Notes: a model not told the origin generated them from the letters alone. A stretch of DNA of 64,000 nt from JAIBJN01 sp963839745 (GCA_963839745.1 CAWIWC010000007.1:1-64000); one strand, 5' to 3'; positions 27,156 through 35,097 are shown, numbered from the stretch's first letter. Numbers and translations are program-made.

Positions 27156-27246
27156 CATCGGGCCGGGGCCCGCCGGGATTGGCACCTTGCCGCTGGGGCA
27201 GGTTGCCGAGGCTTCACAGGGCCGGTTCCCTCAGCCTCTCTCGATG
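27156..27246 (-). promoter_or_regulatory. SAM-I (S-box) riboswitch upstream of thrC
   Basis: Read on the minus strand the leader contains the S-box core: AGAGAGGCTGAGGGA, then CCGGCCC...GAAGCC, CGGCAACC, and AAGGTGCCAATCCCGGC. The closing stem P1 is CATCG (27246-27242) with CGATG (27160-27156). The order and nearly all conserved positions match the family. It ends about 30 bases before the thrC start and close to the Shine-Dalgarno sequence, which allows control of either termination or translation; no clear terminator is visible. Confidence 0.9.
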
Positions 27247-27284
27247 CGGAGCGGGACGCGCCCGCTTCCGGGAGTGACTCTACC

Positions 27285-27842
27285 TCAGGCGGGCTTGGCG
27301 CGGCGGGCGAGCTCTTCCTCGACCGCGGCCGGGTCGAGGCCGCGGGCCGCGAGCGCGACGTACGAGTGGAACCAGAGGTCGGCGATCTCCTCGATCACGC
27401 GCCGGTCGTCCTCGGAGGCGACCGCCAGCGCCGCCTCGACGCCCTCTTCGCCGAGCTTCTGCGCGGACACGCCCGTGCCGGCGCGGAGGAGGCCGGCGAC
27501 GTACGAGCCCTCGGGCATGGTCTCGGCCCGCTCGCGGATGCGGCGCCACAGCCAGGGCGCGAAGCAGGAGAGCGAGCCGGTGTGGCACGCCGGGCCGTTC
27601 GGCGAGACACGCAGCAGGAGCGCGTCGCCGTCGCAGTCGTCACGGATCTCGTCGACGCAGAGCGTGTTGCCCGAGGTCTCGCCCTTGTGCCAGATCTCCT
27701 GGCGCGACCGGCTGTAGAAGTGCGCCTCGCCGGTCTCGCGCGTGAGCCGCTCGGCCTCCTCGTCCATCCAGGCCAGCATGAGCACGCGGCCGCTCTCGGC
27801 GTCCTGGACGATCGCCGCGCGGAGCTCTCCCTGAGGCGTCAC
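27285..27842 (-). CDS. hisIE: Phosphoribosyl-AMP cyclohydrolase/phosphoribosyl-ATP pyrophosphatase
   Basis: A 185-residue bifunctional protein. The HisI half has VLMLAWMDEEAERLTRETGE, HFYSRSRQEIWHKGETSGN and the zinc/metal motif DCDGDALLLRV...GPACHTG. The HisE half has GSYVAGLL, KLGEEGVEAALA and RRVIEEIADLWFHSYV. It performs steps 2 and 3 of histidine synthesis. GTG 27842 is the most natural start; the frame is open back to a GTG at 27890. It is the last gene of the minus-strand his operon, 117 bases after hisF. That gap shows no feature I can name. Confidence 0.92.
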   Translation of the reverse strand: MTPQGELRAAIVQDAESGRVLMLAWMDEEAERLTRETGEAHFYSRSRQEIWHKGETSGNTLCVDEIRDDCDGDALLLRVSPNGPACHTGSLSCFAPWLWRRIRERAETMPEGSYVAGLLRAGTGVSAQKLGEEGVEAALAVASEDDRRVIEEIADLWFHSYVALAARGLDPAAVEEELARRAKPA

Positions 27843-27959
27843 GAGACGCGTCCGTTTCGTCCGCCTCCCGGGGCCACCCCGGGCCACCACCCGCTTTGGA
27901 CGCTAGCGGGGAGAAGCGCTCCCGTGGGGCGCGCAATGTGTCGAGTGTGTGTCAACGGC

Positions 27960-28703
27960 CTAGGCCGCATCGCGGAGCGGCACTCCGAGGCCGCGCAGCT
28001 CGGAACGGAGTCCGGCCAGCCGCGCGGGGTTCTCGTGGAGGATGGATGCCAGCAGCGCGGCCTGGGCGACCTCGAGCGCAGCCGCGACGTGGGCCGCCGA
28101 GCCGGCGCCGCCCGAGGCGATCACGGGCACCGACACGGCGTCGGCGACCTCCTGTGTGAGCTCGAGGTCGTAGCCGTCGCGGGTGCCGTCCGTGTCGATC
28201 GACGTGAGCAGGATCTCCCCGGCGCCTCGCTCCTCGCCCTCGCGCGCCCACGCCGCGGCGCGGCGGCCGACGGGGCGGCTGCCCGCGTGCGAGCGGACCT
28301 CGCCGCCGGCCGAGTCGACGGCGAGTACGACCGCCTGCGACCCGAGGCGCTCCGCGAGCGCCGAGAGCAGCTCGGGCTGGGCGAGCGCCGCCGAGTTCAC
28401 CGCCACCTTGTCGGCACCGGCTTCGAGCAGCGCCTCCGCATCGGCGACCGTGCGGACGCCGCCGCCGACCGTGAACGGGATCGCCAGCCGCCCGGCCACG
28501 CGGCGCACGAGGTCGACGAGCGTCTCCCGCTCTTCCACCGTCGCCGCAATGTCCAGGAAGACGAGCTCGTCCGCGCCGGCCTCCGAGTACGCCTCGCCGA
28601 GCTCGACGGGATCGCCCATGTCGCGCAGCTCCTGGAAGCGCACTCCCTTGACCACGCGGCCGCCGGCCACGTCGAGGCACGGAATCAGGCGGGGGAGAGG
28701 CAT
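27960..28703 (-). CDS. hisF: Imidazole glycerol phosphate synthase, cyclase subunit
   Basis: A 247-residue TIM barrel. MPLPRLIPCLDVAGGRVVKGV has the catalytic first Asp (D11), then GADELVFLDI, VGGGVRTVADAEALLEAGADKVAVNS, LLTSIDTDGTRDGYDLELT with the second catalytic Asp, and VIASGGAGSAAHVAAAL. It closes the imidazole ring with ammonia supplied by HisH. ATG 28703 lies 19 bases inside the end of hisH, so the two subunits are translationally coupled. Confidence 0.95.
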   Translation of the reverse strand: MPLPRLIPCLDVAGGRVVKGVRFQELRDMGDPVELGEAYSEAGADELVFLDIAATVEERETLVDLVRRVAGRLAIPFTVGGGVRTVADAEALLEAGADKVAVNSAALAQPELLSALAERLGSQAVVLAVDSAGGEVRSHAGSRPVGRRAAAWAREGEERGAGEILLTSIDTDGTRDGYDLELTQEVADAVSVPVIASGGAGSAAHVAAALEVAQAALLASILHENPARLAGLRSELRGLGVPLRDAA

Positions 28704-29236
28704 CGCTCCAGGAAGCGCGCACCGGCGCGCCCGCTCTTCTCGGGGTGGAACTGCACGCCCAGGAACCCGTCGCTCTCGGCGACGGCGACGACCCCTTCCG
28801 AGGTCGCCGTCGCGGCCGGCGTGTCTGCCGCGAACGAATGCGCGAAGTAGAACTCCTCGCCGCCGGGCTCGACGCGTGCCCATCCGATGCGTGGAACGCG
28901 CCCATCTTGGAGCCGCACGGCGCGTCCTGTGAGGAGGGCTAGTCCAGGGACGCCACCGTCTTCGTCCGACCACTCGAGAGCCAGCTGGAGGCCCAGGCAG
29001 ATCCCGAGCGTCGGCCTGCCCACGGAGACCCGCTCCCGGAGAGCAGCGTCGAGACCGCGGGCGGCGAGACCTTGCATAGCGGAGCGCGCCGACCCGACAC
29101 CGGGGAGAACGGCCAGATCGGCGCGCGCCACCTCGTCGGGGTCGCCGGTCGCGCGCGCGTCTGCGCCGAGGCGCTCGCAGGCCACGAGGACCGAGCGCAC
29201 GTTGCCCGCGCCGTACTCGCAGACGGCGACCCTCAC
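28685..29236 (-). CDS. hisH: Imidazole glycerol phosphate synthase, glutaminase subunit
   Basis: A 183-residue class I glutamine amidotransferase. VAVCEYGAGNVRSV, VLPGVGSARSAMQGL, the nucleophile elbow PTLGICLGLQLAL with its Cys, and GVQFHPEKSG with catalytic His and Glu. It releases ammonia for HisF. GTG 29236 overlaps the stop of hisB (GTGA) and its end overlaps hisF. Length and motifs are complete. Confidence 0.95.
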   Translation of the reverse strand: MRVAVCEYGAGNVRSVLVACERLGADARATGDPDEVARADLAVLPGVGSARSAMQGLAARGLDAALRERVSVGRPTLGICLGLQLALEWSDEDGGVPGLALLTGRAVRLQDGRVPRIGWARVEPGGEEFYFAHSFAADTPAATATSEGVVAVAESDGFLGVQFHPEKSGRAGARFLERCLSPA

Positions 29237-30762
29237 AGCATCCCCTTCGTGGACGGGATCCCCGCGCCCTCGGCGCGCACGGCCGCGCGCAGCGCGCGTC
29301 CCACAGCCTTGAACGCCGCCTCGGCGACGTGATGCGCATCGCGCCCTTCCGCCTGGACGTTGATGCCGAGACGGCCGGCCTGCGCGAGGCTGCGCAGGAC
29401 GTGGTCGGCGAGGCCGGGATCGAGCTCGAAGGCCAGCTCGGCGGCGGGCCGGCCGCCCAGGTCGACGGCCGCGCGCGCCAGCGCGTCGTCCATGGGCACG
29501 ACTGCGTCGCCGTAGCGCGCGATGCCGCGGCGGTCTCCGAGCGCGCGGTCGAGCGCCTCGCCGAGCGCGATGGCGGCGTCCTCCGCGGTGTGGTGCTCGC
29601 CCGTCTCCAGGTCGCCCGCCGCCTCGAGAACGAGATCGAAGCCGGCGTGGAAGGCGAGCTGCTCGAGAAAGTGGTCGTACAATCCGGCGCCGGTCGCGAC
29701 GCGCACCCTGCTTGCGCCGTCGAGGGCCAGGCGCACGCGGATGCGCGTCTCCGCCGTCGCGCGGGCATGGCGGACGCTCCTGCCGGACGACCCCGCGACG
29801 GGCGCCGGACGGTCGAGCGCGCGCGCAATGCCTTCGAGGAGCAGGTCGTCGTCCTCCGGGTCGCGAACGGAGGCCCGGATCCCGTCGGGGAATACGCGGA
29901 CGACCAGCCCGGAGCCCAGGAGGGCCGCGCCGAGCCCTTGCGGGTCTTCGACCGGGACGAAGAGGAAGTTCGTGCGGGAGGGGAGAGGCTCGAGCCCGAG
30001 TGCCCGCAGTCCGCGGGCGAGCCGCTCGCGCTCCTCGACCTGCGGCGAGACGTCCGGCGGGTCGGCGAGCCCTGCGACGGCCAGCGCCGCGGACAGGGTG
30101 GAGATCGGCGCCGGCGACTGGCGGCGGTTGAGCTCGGCCGCGGTCTCGGCATCGGCGAGGGCGTACCCTGCGCGTCCGCCTGCGAGCCCGAACGCCTTCG
30201 AGAACGTCCGGATGACGACGATCCCGTCGTCGATCAGCCCCGCAGCGGTCTCGCCGGCGTACTCGTAGTAGGCCTCGTCGACGACGAGCGGCCGCGCGGC
30301 CGGAAGCTCGCCGAGCTCGCCCGTCGGGTTGTTCGGCCGGCAGGTGAACGTGACGTCGGGATCCGAGTCGCCGACGTCCGCGCCGGCCAGCTGCGCGGCG
30401 ATGCGGAACAGCGGATAGGTGGGGTCGTTCGCGATCGCGACCCGGTCGCCCGGCCCTGCGAACGCCCTCGCGCACAGAAGGATGAGGTCGTCTGCGCCGG
30501 CGCCGAGCACGACGTTCTCCGGCTCGACTCCCGCGTAGCGCGCGACGGCTGCGGTCAGCTCGGTGTAGCCGCCGTGCGGGTAGTTCTGGACGTCCGCGAG
30601 CGCCCCGGCGAGCGCGCCCGGGCGGGACGAGGCGAGGGGCCAGGCAGGGACGTTGCCGTCGAAGCGGACGATCTGCACCGGGTCGAGCCCGGTGCGCGCC
30701 GCGAGCTCGGCGTTCGACGGCGCCCAGGCGTAGGCGGCGAACTCCGCGGGGAGCGCTCTCAT
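29233..30762 (-). CDS. hisC-hisB: Histidinol-phosphate aminotransferase fused in frame to imidazoleglycerol-phosphate dehydratase
   Basis: One open frame of 509 residues. Residues 1-320 are HisC, a class I/II PLP aminotransferase (FDGNVPAWPL, PHGGYTELTAAVARY, TFTCRPNNPTGELG, VDEAYYEYAG, RTFSKAFGLAGGRAGYA with the PLP lysine). From about residue 330 the protein is HisB dehydratase (ETRIRVRLALDG, GLYDHFLEQLAFHAGFDL, EHHTAEDAAIALGEAL, GINVQAEGRDAHHVAEAAFKA with metal-binding His-rich motifs). There is no stop between them and no ATG, GTG or TTG at the natural HisB start. A single lost base near 29,760 could also produce this appearance. ATGA overlap with hisD upstream. Confidence 0.88.
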   Translation of the reverse strand: MRALPAEFAAYAWAPSNAELAARTGLDPVQIVRFDGNVPAWPLASSRPGALAGALADVQNYPHGGYTELTAAVARYAGVEPENVVLGAGADDLILLCARAFAGPGDRVAIANDPTYPLFRIAAQLAGADVGDSDPDVTFTCRPNNPTGELGELPAARPLVVDEAYYEYAGETAAGLIDDGIVVIRTFSKAFGLAGGRAGYALADAETAAELNRRQSPAPISTLSAALAVAGLADPPDVSPQVEERERLARGLRALGLEPLPSRTNFLFVPVEDPQGLGAALLGSGLVVRVFPDGIRASVRDPEDDDLLLEGIARALDRPAPVAGSSGRSVRHARATAETRIRVRLALDGASRVRVATGAGLYDHFLEQLAFHAGFDLVLEAAGDLETGEHHTAEDAAIALGEALDRALGDRRGIARYGDAVVPMDDALARAAVDLGGRPAAELAFELDPGLADHVLRSLAQAGRLGINVQAEGRDAHHVAEAAFKAVGRALRAAVRAEGAGIPSTKGML

Positions 30763-31781
30763 CGCCGCACGGCCTCCGCGTGTGCAGGCATGCCCTCGAC
30801 GGCGGCCAGCGCCTCCACGATCGGGCGCACGCCGGCGAGGCCCTCGCGGGTCAGGCGCTGCACGGTGACCGGCTTCAGGAAGGCCTCGAGCCCGAGGCCC
30901 CCGACCGCGCGCGCTCGCCCTCCCGTGGGCAGCACGTGGTTCCCGCCGGTCGCGTAGTCGCCCGCGGCCACCGGCGACCAGGGCCCGACGAAGACGGCGC
31001 CTGCGTTGCGAACCCGCGGCGCGAGCTTCTCCGCCTCCTCGCCGAGCAGCACGAGGTGCTCCGGGGCGAGCTCCTCCACGCGGGCGAGGGCGCCCTCGAG
31101 GTCGCCGTTCGCCTCCACGAGACGACAAACGGCGTCGGGCCCGTGCTCCCGCTGGGCGGCGAGCTCGAGCTCGGCGACCTCGAGATCGGCGCCGTCGGAG
31201 GCGAGCACGACCACCTCCGAGGGGCCCGCGGGGAGGTCGACCGAGACGTCGCGCGAGACGATCGCCTTCGCCTCGTTCACGAACGCGTTCCCCGGGCCGA
31301 CGATCTTGTCGACGGCCGCGATCGTCTCCGTCCCGTAGGCCATGGCGGCGATCGCCTGCGGGCCGCCCACGGCCCAGACCTCCTCCAGCCCGAGCAGCTC
31401 GGCCGCGCGCGCGACGATGCCTGCTCCGGCGGGCGGCGTGGCGACGACGATCCGCTCGACTCCGGCCACGAGCGCCGGCACGGCGCACATGACGAGCGTC
31501 GAGACCAGTCGCCGCGGCACGTAGATGCCGACTGACGCGAGCGGGACCCAGCGCCGCTCCAGGACGACGCCCGGCGCGATCTCCTCGCGGAGATCCGCGG
31601 GGCGCTGAAGCTCGTGCCAGCGGCGCACGGACTCCGCGAGCGCGAGGAGTGCACCGTCGGCCGCGTCCCCCTCGGGCACCGCCCGCGCCGGCTCGACGCC
31701 GTCGAGCCGCAGCGACCAGTCCGCGAGGGCGGCGTCTCCACGCTCGCGGACGTCGGCGACGATGTCGGCAATCTCCGTCAC
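30759..31781 (-). CDS. hisD: Histidinol dehydrogenase
   Basis: A 340-residue protein, shorter than the usual 420-440. VADVRERGDAALADWS, VPLASVGIYVPRR, VWAVGGPQAIAAMAYGTETI, DKIVGPGNAFVNEAKAIV, DLPAGPSEVVVLA and AAQREHGPDAVC follow the family order, with the catalytic His/Glu region near EHLVLLGE and NHVLPTGG. Part of the missing length is at the N-terminus and part is the loop after IYVP, which lacks the usual GGKAAYP-like segment. It performs the last two oxidations to histidine. GTG 31781 overlaps the hisG stop. Confidence 0.93.
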   Translation of the reverse strand: MTEIADIVADVRERGDAALADWSLRLDGVEPARAVPEGDAADGALLALAESVRRWHELQRPADLREEIAPGVVLERRWVPLASVGIYVPRRLVSTLVMCAVPALVAGVERIVVATPPAGAGIVARAAELLGLEEVWAVGGPQAIAAMAYGTETIAAVDKIVGPGNAFVNEAKAIVSRDVSVDLPAGPSEVVVLASDGADLEVAELELAAQREHGPDAVCRLVEANGDLEGALARVEELAPEHLVLLGEEAEKLAPRVRNAGAVFVGPWSPVAAGDYATGGNHVLPTGGRARAVGGLGLEAFLKPVTVQRLTREGLAGVRPIVEALAAVEGMPAHAEAVRR

Positions 31782-32617
31782 GCCATCATGCGCTCGACGG
31801 GGACGAGCAGGATCGAGGTCGCGCCGGCAGCCTCGAGGCGGGGGAGAAGGCGCCAGACGTCGGCGGCGGGAACGAGCGCGTGCACGGCGACCATGCCGGT
31901 CTGGGCGAGCGGGATGATGCTCGGCGCGCCGGAGCCGGGGACGAGGGCGCAGATCTCCTCGAGCGCGCTCTCGGGGGCGTTCAGCATCAGGTAGCGGGCC
32001 TCGCGCGCCTGCACGACGCTGGCGAGGATGGGGGCGAGGCGGAGCGAGGCGTCGTCGGGCTCCTCGGCGGCCACCAGCACCGCTTCCGAGGAGAAGAGGG
32101 AGCCCAGCGAGCGGAGCCCGTTCGTGCGCAGCGTGTTCCCGCTCGAGACGAGGTCGACGATCGCGTCGGCGAGGCCGAGCCGCGGGGCGACCTCGACCGA
32201 CCCGGTCACGTCGACGAGCTCCACGAACACGTCCCGCTCGGCGAGCAGGCGGCTCGCGAGGCTCGGGTAGACGGTCGCCACGCGGTGCCCGCCCAGCTCG
32301 TCGATGCTCTCGACCGGGGATTCCTCGGGCACGGCGGCTTCGAGCGTGCAGCTTCCGAAGCCGAGACGGAGGAGCTCCGTGACCCGGGCGCCGCGCTCGG
32401 CGACGAGGTCGGCGCCGGTGATGCCGCAGTCGACGACGCCGTCCTGGACGTACTCGGGAATGTCGGCGGCGCGCACGAGCAGCACCTCGACGGGCGCGTT
32501 CCGGCAGGGGAACGCGAGCGCGCGCTCGCCGGGCTCCTCGGGGCCGAGGCCGGCGTCCTCGAGCAGGCCGATCGCCGGCTCGCGCAGCCGCCCCTTGGCC
32601 GGGACGGCGATCTTCAG
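31778..32617 (-). CDS. hisG: ATP phosphoribosyltransferase, long form; CTG start
   Basis: A 279-residue protein: KIAVPAKGRLREPAIGLLEDAG, LVRAADIPEYVQDGVVDCGITGADLV, then DAIVDLVSSGNTLRTNGL, the phosphate-binding loop. The C-terminal 80 residues (LNAPESALEEICALVPG...AADVWRLLPRLEAAGATSI) form the ACT-like regulatory domain of the long type, which is inhibited by histidine. The only start codon near the N-terminus is CTG 32617-32615, overlapping the TGA of the gene upstream (CTGA). No ATG, GTG or TTG is available in frame nearby. Confidence 0.92.
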   Translation of the reverse strand: MKIAVPAKGRLREPAIGLLEDAGLGPEEPGERALAFPCRNAPVEVLLVRAADIPEYVQDGVVDCGITGADLVAERGARVTELLRLGFGSCTLEAAVPEESPVESIDELGGHRVATVYPSLASRLLAERDVFVELVDVTGSVEVAPRLGLADAIVDLVSSGNTLRTNGLRSLGSLFSSEAVLVAAEEPDDASLRLAPILASVVQAREARYLMLNAPESALEEICALVPGSGAPSIIPLAQTGMVAVHALVPAADVWRLLPRLEAAGATSILLVPVERMMA

Positions 32618-32943
32618 GAGGTCGGGGAGAGGCGGCCGCGACGGTCGAGCGCCGTGCGGTACCCGCCCTCGCCGCGGCGCAGCCAGTGCGCCACCCGCGT
32701 CACCGTCGTCGTCGAGGCGCCCGTCCGCCTGGCGATCTCCTGATAGGGGAGGCCCTGGTCGAGCAGCTTCGCCACCTCCCAGCGGTGCGCCATCGCCTCG
32801 AGCTCGCTCAGGGTGCACAGGTCCCTCACGAAGCGTTCCACCTCGTCCCGGTCCTCGAGGCTCAGGATCGCCTCGAAGAGGTCTTCCATCTCCGCTGTTC
32901 GCCATGGATGTGATTGGTCTGCCATCGTTGTCTGCGACAGCAT
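32614..32943 (-). CDS. hisR: TrpR-like YerC/YecD family regulator, probable histidine repressor
   Basis: A 109-residue protein; ATG 32943, or 32925 for the shorter form. EDLFEAILSLEDRDEVERFVRDLCTLSELEAMAHRWEVAKLLDQG is the TrpR-like helical core and PYQEIARRTGASTTTVTRVAHWL the helix-turn-helix. YerC/YecD proteins are known to regulate histidine genes in several bacteria. Here the gene opens the his operon and is divergent from hisA. A perfect palindrome lies in the promoter between them. The ligand is presumably histidine, by inference. Confidence 0.85.
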   Translation of the reverse strand: MLSQTTMADQSHPWRTAEMEDLFEAILSLEDRDEVERFVRDLCTLSELEAMAHRWEVAKLLDQGLPYQEIARRTGASTTTVTRVAHWLRRGEGGYRTALDRRGRLSPTS

Positions 32944-32961
32944 ATTATCATGTTAACATGA
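32943..32961. promoter_or_regulatory. Divergent hisR/hisA promoter with TrpR-like palindromic operator
   Basis: TCATGTTAACATGA at 32948-32961 is a perfect 14-base palindrome. Its centre GTTAAC is the same as in the E. coli trp operator bound by TrpR, the superfamily of the adjacent regulator. TATTAT (32943-32948) serves as a -10 box for hisA, placing transcription start at about its ATG 32958. On the other strand GATAAT-like sequence faces hisR. The palindrome covers the hisA start codon, so binding would block both genes. Only 14 bases separate the two ATGs. Confidence 0.7.
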
Positions 32962-33677
32962 CAGCGCAAGAGGAGGCCTTCCAGCTCGTGCCGGCGGTCG
33001 ACGTCGTCGGCGAGGAGGCTGTCCGCCTGCGGCAGGGCGCGTTCGACAGCGTGGTCGCGAGGGCGGGCGATCCGGCAAGCCTGGTCGCGACGTACGCCGA
33101 GGCCGCGCCGCCGCTGATCCACGTCGTCGACCTCGACGGCGCCCGTACGGGCGCGATCCGGCCCGAGCTCGTCGGCGCGCTCGTGGAGGCCGCGGGATCG
33201 ACACCGGTGCAGGCCTCGGGCGGGATCCGCTCTCTTGCCGACGCCGCTGCGCTTCTCGACGCGGGCGCGGCCCGCGTGGTCGTCGGGACGGCCGCGTTGG
33301 CGGGCGAAGATGCCCTCGGCGAATTCGCCCGAGCGCTCGGCGAGCGCCTCGTCGTCGCCGTCGACGCCCGCGGAGGCCGGGTGGCGGTCGCCGGCTGGAG
33401 CCGGACGACGGACCTGTCCCCGGAGGAGCTGGCCGAGGAGTGCGCGGCGGCCGGCGTGACACGTCTTCTGTGCACGGCGATCGACCGCGACGGGACGATG
33501 GGCGGCCCCGACCTCGAGCTGCTCGGCCGCGTCCGAGAGCGCTCCGGGCTTCCGGTCCTGGCGGCGGGAGGCATCCGTTCCGAGAAGGACCTGTCCGCCC
33601 TGGAGGCTCTGGGGCTGGAAGGCGCGGTCGTCGGCCGCGCGCTGCTCGAGGGCGCGATCTCGCTGCCGCGCCGCTAG
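32958..33677 (+). CDS. hisA: Phosphoribosylformimino-5-aminoimidazole carboxamide ribotide isomerase
   Basis: A 239-residue TIM barrel paralogous to HisF. LVPAVDVVGEEAVRLRQGAF has the first catalytic Asp, then LIHVVDLDGARTG, PVQASGGIRSLADAAALLDAGAARVVVGTAA, LLCTAIDRDGTMGGPDLELL with the second Asp and VLAAGGIRSEKDL. It opens the ring before the HisH/HisF step. Unusually for actinobacteria it is not between hisH and hisF but alone on the plus strand. ATG 32958 follows a -10 box by nine bases, so the message is probably leaderless. The stop shares CTAG with the convergent ATP-grasp gene. Confidence 0.93.
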   Translation: MTAQEEAFQLVPAVDVVGEEAVRLRQGAFDSVVARAGDPASLVATYAEAAPPLIHVVDLDGARTGAIRPELVGALVEAAGSTPVQASGGIRSLADAAALLDAGAARVVVGTAALAGEDALGEFARALGERLVVAVDARGGRVAVAGWSRTTDLSPEELAEECAAAGVTRLLCTAIDRDGTMGGPDLELLGRVRERSGLPVLAAGGIRSEKDLSALEALGLEGAVVGRALLEGAISLPRR

Positions 33678-34555
33678 GAGACCCGCACCGCGCGCGGCCG
33701 TGCCTCGGCCGGCTCGGGCAGGAGCAGCCCGATCAGGACGGTCTCGAAGACGTCGCGGCCGTCGAGCGAGTACGCGGCCGTGAACTCGGGCGCCCCGTTC
33801 ACCTCGAGAACCGCGAGGCTCCCGTCCGGCTGCGGGATCAGGTCGACGCCCGCGAGCTGCGTTCCGGCCGCGGCGGCCGCAGCCACGGCGAGCGCGCACT
33901 CGTGCGGCTGCGGCTGCAGCGGATGACGGGCCGCGCCGAGGGCGACGTTCGTCCGCCACTCGCCGGGCGCCGCCACGCGTCGTACCGCGCCGACGACGCG
34001 TCCGCCCGCGACGAGCAGGCGGAGGTCGTAGCCGGCGGGGGGAACGAGCTCCTGGAGGAGCGCGCCGTGCCTGCGGAACCAGGCCTGGCGCCGGAGCGTG
34101 CGCAGGAGCATCCCGAGCTCGTCGGGATCCGCGCAGGCCGCCACGTGCTCGCCGCGGCTGCCGAAGCGCGGCTTGACGACGAGCGGGAAACGCAGGCGAG
34201 ACACGTCGCGGCGCCCCGACGCCGCGCTGAGGTAGGCGGTCTCGGGGTGCGGGAGGCCCGCCCGCCCGAGACGGAGGGCCGTCACGAGCTTGTCGTGGCA
34301 GGCGCGCAGCGCGTCCGGGCCGTTGATGACCGTGACGCCGCGCGAGCCGAGCCCGCGGAGCTTCGCGATCCCCGGCTCGATCCCGTCCAGGGTGGGGCGG
34401 ACGTCCAGGTAGCCCAGGACGAGGTCGTCGGTCGTCGCCGCCTTGGCCGCCTCGGGCGGGGTCATGACCTGCACGTCGAGATCGATCCGTCGGCCCGCCG
34501 CCGCGAGGGAGGACGGGACGTGGGCCTCGCGCCAGGCGACGACGAAGAGCCTCAT
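33674..34555 (-). CDS. RimK-like ATP-grasp ligase
   Basis: A 293-residue protein. MRLFVVAWREAHVPSSLAAA opens the preATP-grasp domain; RACHDKLVTALRLGRAGLPHPETA, FPLVVKPRFGSRGEHV (ATP-binding lysine and glycine loop), LLQELVPPAGYDLRLLVAGG and LAVLEVNGAPEF (metal-binding E-x-N) complete the ATP-grasp fold. RimK, LysX and related enzymes join amino acids by amide bonds; which acceptor is used here is unknown. No carrier protein gene is adjacent. ATG 34555. The stop overlaps hisA's through CTAG (33674-33677). Confidence 0.8.
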   Translation of the reverse strand: MRLFVVAWREAHVPSSLAAAGRRIDLDVQVMTPPEAAKAATTDDLVLGYLDVRPTLDGIEPGIAKLRGLGSRGVTVINGPDALRACHDKLVTALRLGRAGLPHPETAYLSAASGRRDVSRLRFPLVVKPRFGSRGEHVAACADPDELGMLLRTLRRQAWFRRHGALLQELVPPAGYDLRLLVAGGRVVGAVRRVAAPGEWRTNVALGAARHPLQPQPHECALAVAAAAAAGTQLAGVDLIPQPDGSLAVLEVNGAPEFTAAYSLDGRDVFETVLIGLLLPEPAEARPRAVRVS

Positions 34556-34634
34556 TCCCAGATGCTGCGGGAGAGGAGGGTTTCGACGCGGAGAACGTTC
34601 GGTGTCGCTCTGGTGACCGGCGAGCCTGGTGGGC

Positions 34635-35042
34635 TCAGAGCTCCTCGAAGACGATCGGCTGCGCGCCTTCCCAGAGGACGATGCGACCCAGCTCGGGGAG
34701 CTGCTCGCGGCCCTCCTCGATCGTGGCGAAATGGTTCCCCGCGAGCTGTCCCATCTTGCTCGCGAAGCACGTCGCCCCGTACGGGAAGAGGATCTCGACC
34801 TCAGAGAGCCCGCCGGGATAGAGGAGGATCTCACCGGCCGCGGGGTAGCTGTTGGCGTTCTCCGGGCCGAGGTCCATATCGAGCTCCCAGCCCATCGGCA
34901 CCCAGGCCGACTCGCCGCTCCACCGCGCTTGCACGAGCTGGCTGCGGAGCGGCAGCATCTCGCGCAGGACCGCGATCGTCCTCGGCGCGTCCTGCTCCAG
35001 GCGGGCCGTGAAGCGAAAGCTGCCGGCGGTGATGGCGAGCAC
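34635..35042 (-). CDS. DUF3830 family protein, cyclophilin-like fold
   Basis: A 135-residue protein from GTG 35042. ITAGSFRFTARLEQDAPRT, SQLVQARWSGESAWVPMG, SYPAAGEILLYPGGLSEVEI and FPYGATCFASKMGQLAGNHF are typical of DUF3830, whose fold is related to cyclophilin. No enzyme activity is established for the family, though members often sit near hydantoinase or transport genes. Here the neighbour is an ATP-grasp ligase 79 bases downstream on the same strand, so the two may act together; this is only a positional hint. Confidence 0.8.
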   Translation of the reverse strand: MLAITAGSFRFTARLEQDAPRTIAVLREMLPLRSQLVQARWSGESAWVPMGWELDMDLGPENANSYPAAGEILLYPGGLSEVEILFPYGATCFASKMGQLAGNHFATIEEGREQLPELGRIVLWEGAQPIVFEEL

Positions 35043-35097
35043 GGCGAGACCTTACACGGCTGGTTTGCCGATTCCGTGGGCCGGGCACCACGGCCGC

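Noticed and set aside
27843..27959. Possible small gene or RNA between hisF and hisIE
   Set aside because: The 117-base gap shows no start with a ribosome binding site and no strong hairpin; nothing could be supported.
29329..30957. Open frame of about 540 codons antisense to the his genes
   Set aside because: It mirrors the codon bias of hisC-hisB and hisD, has no family motif and no ribosome binding site. High-GC DNA commonly leaves such antisense frames open.
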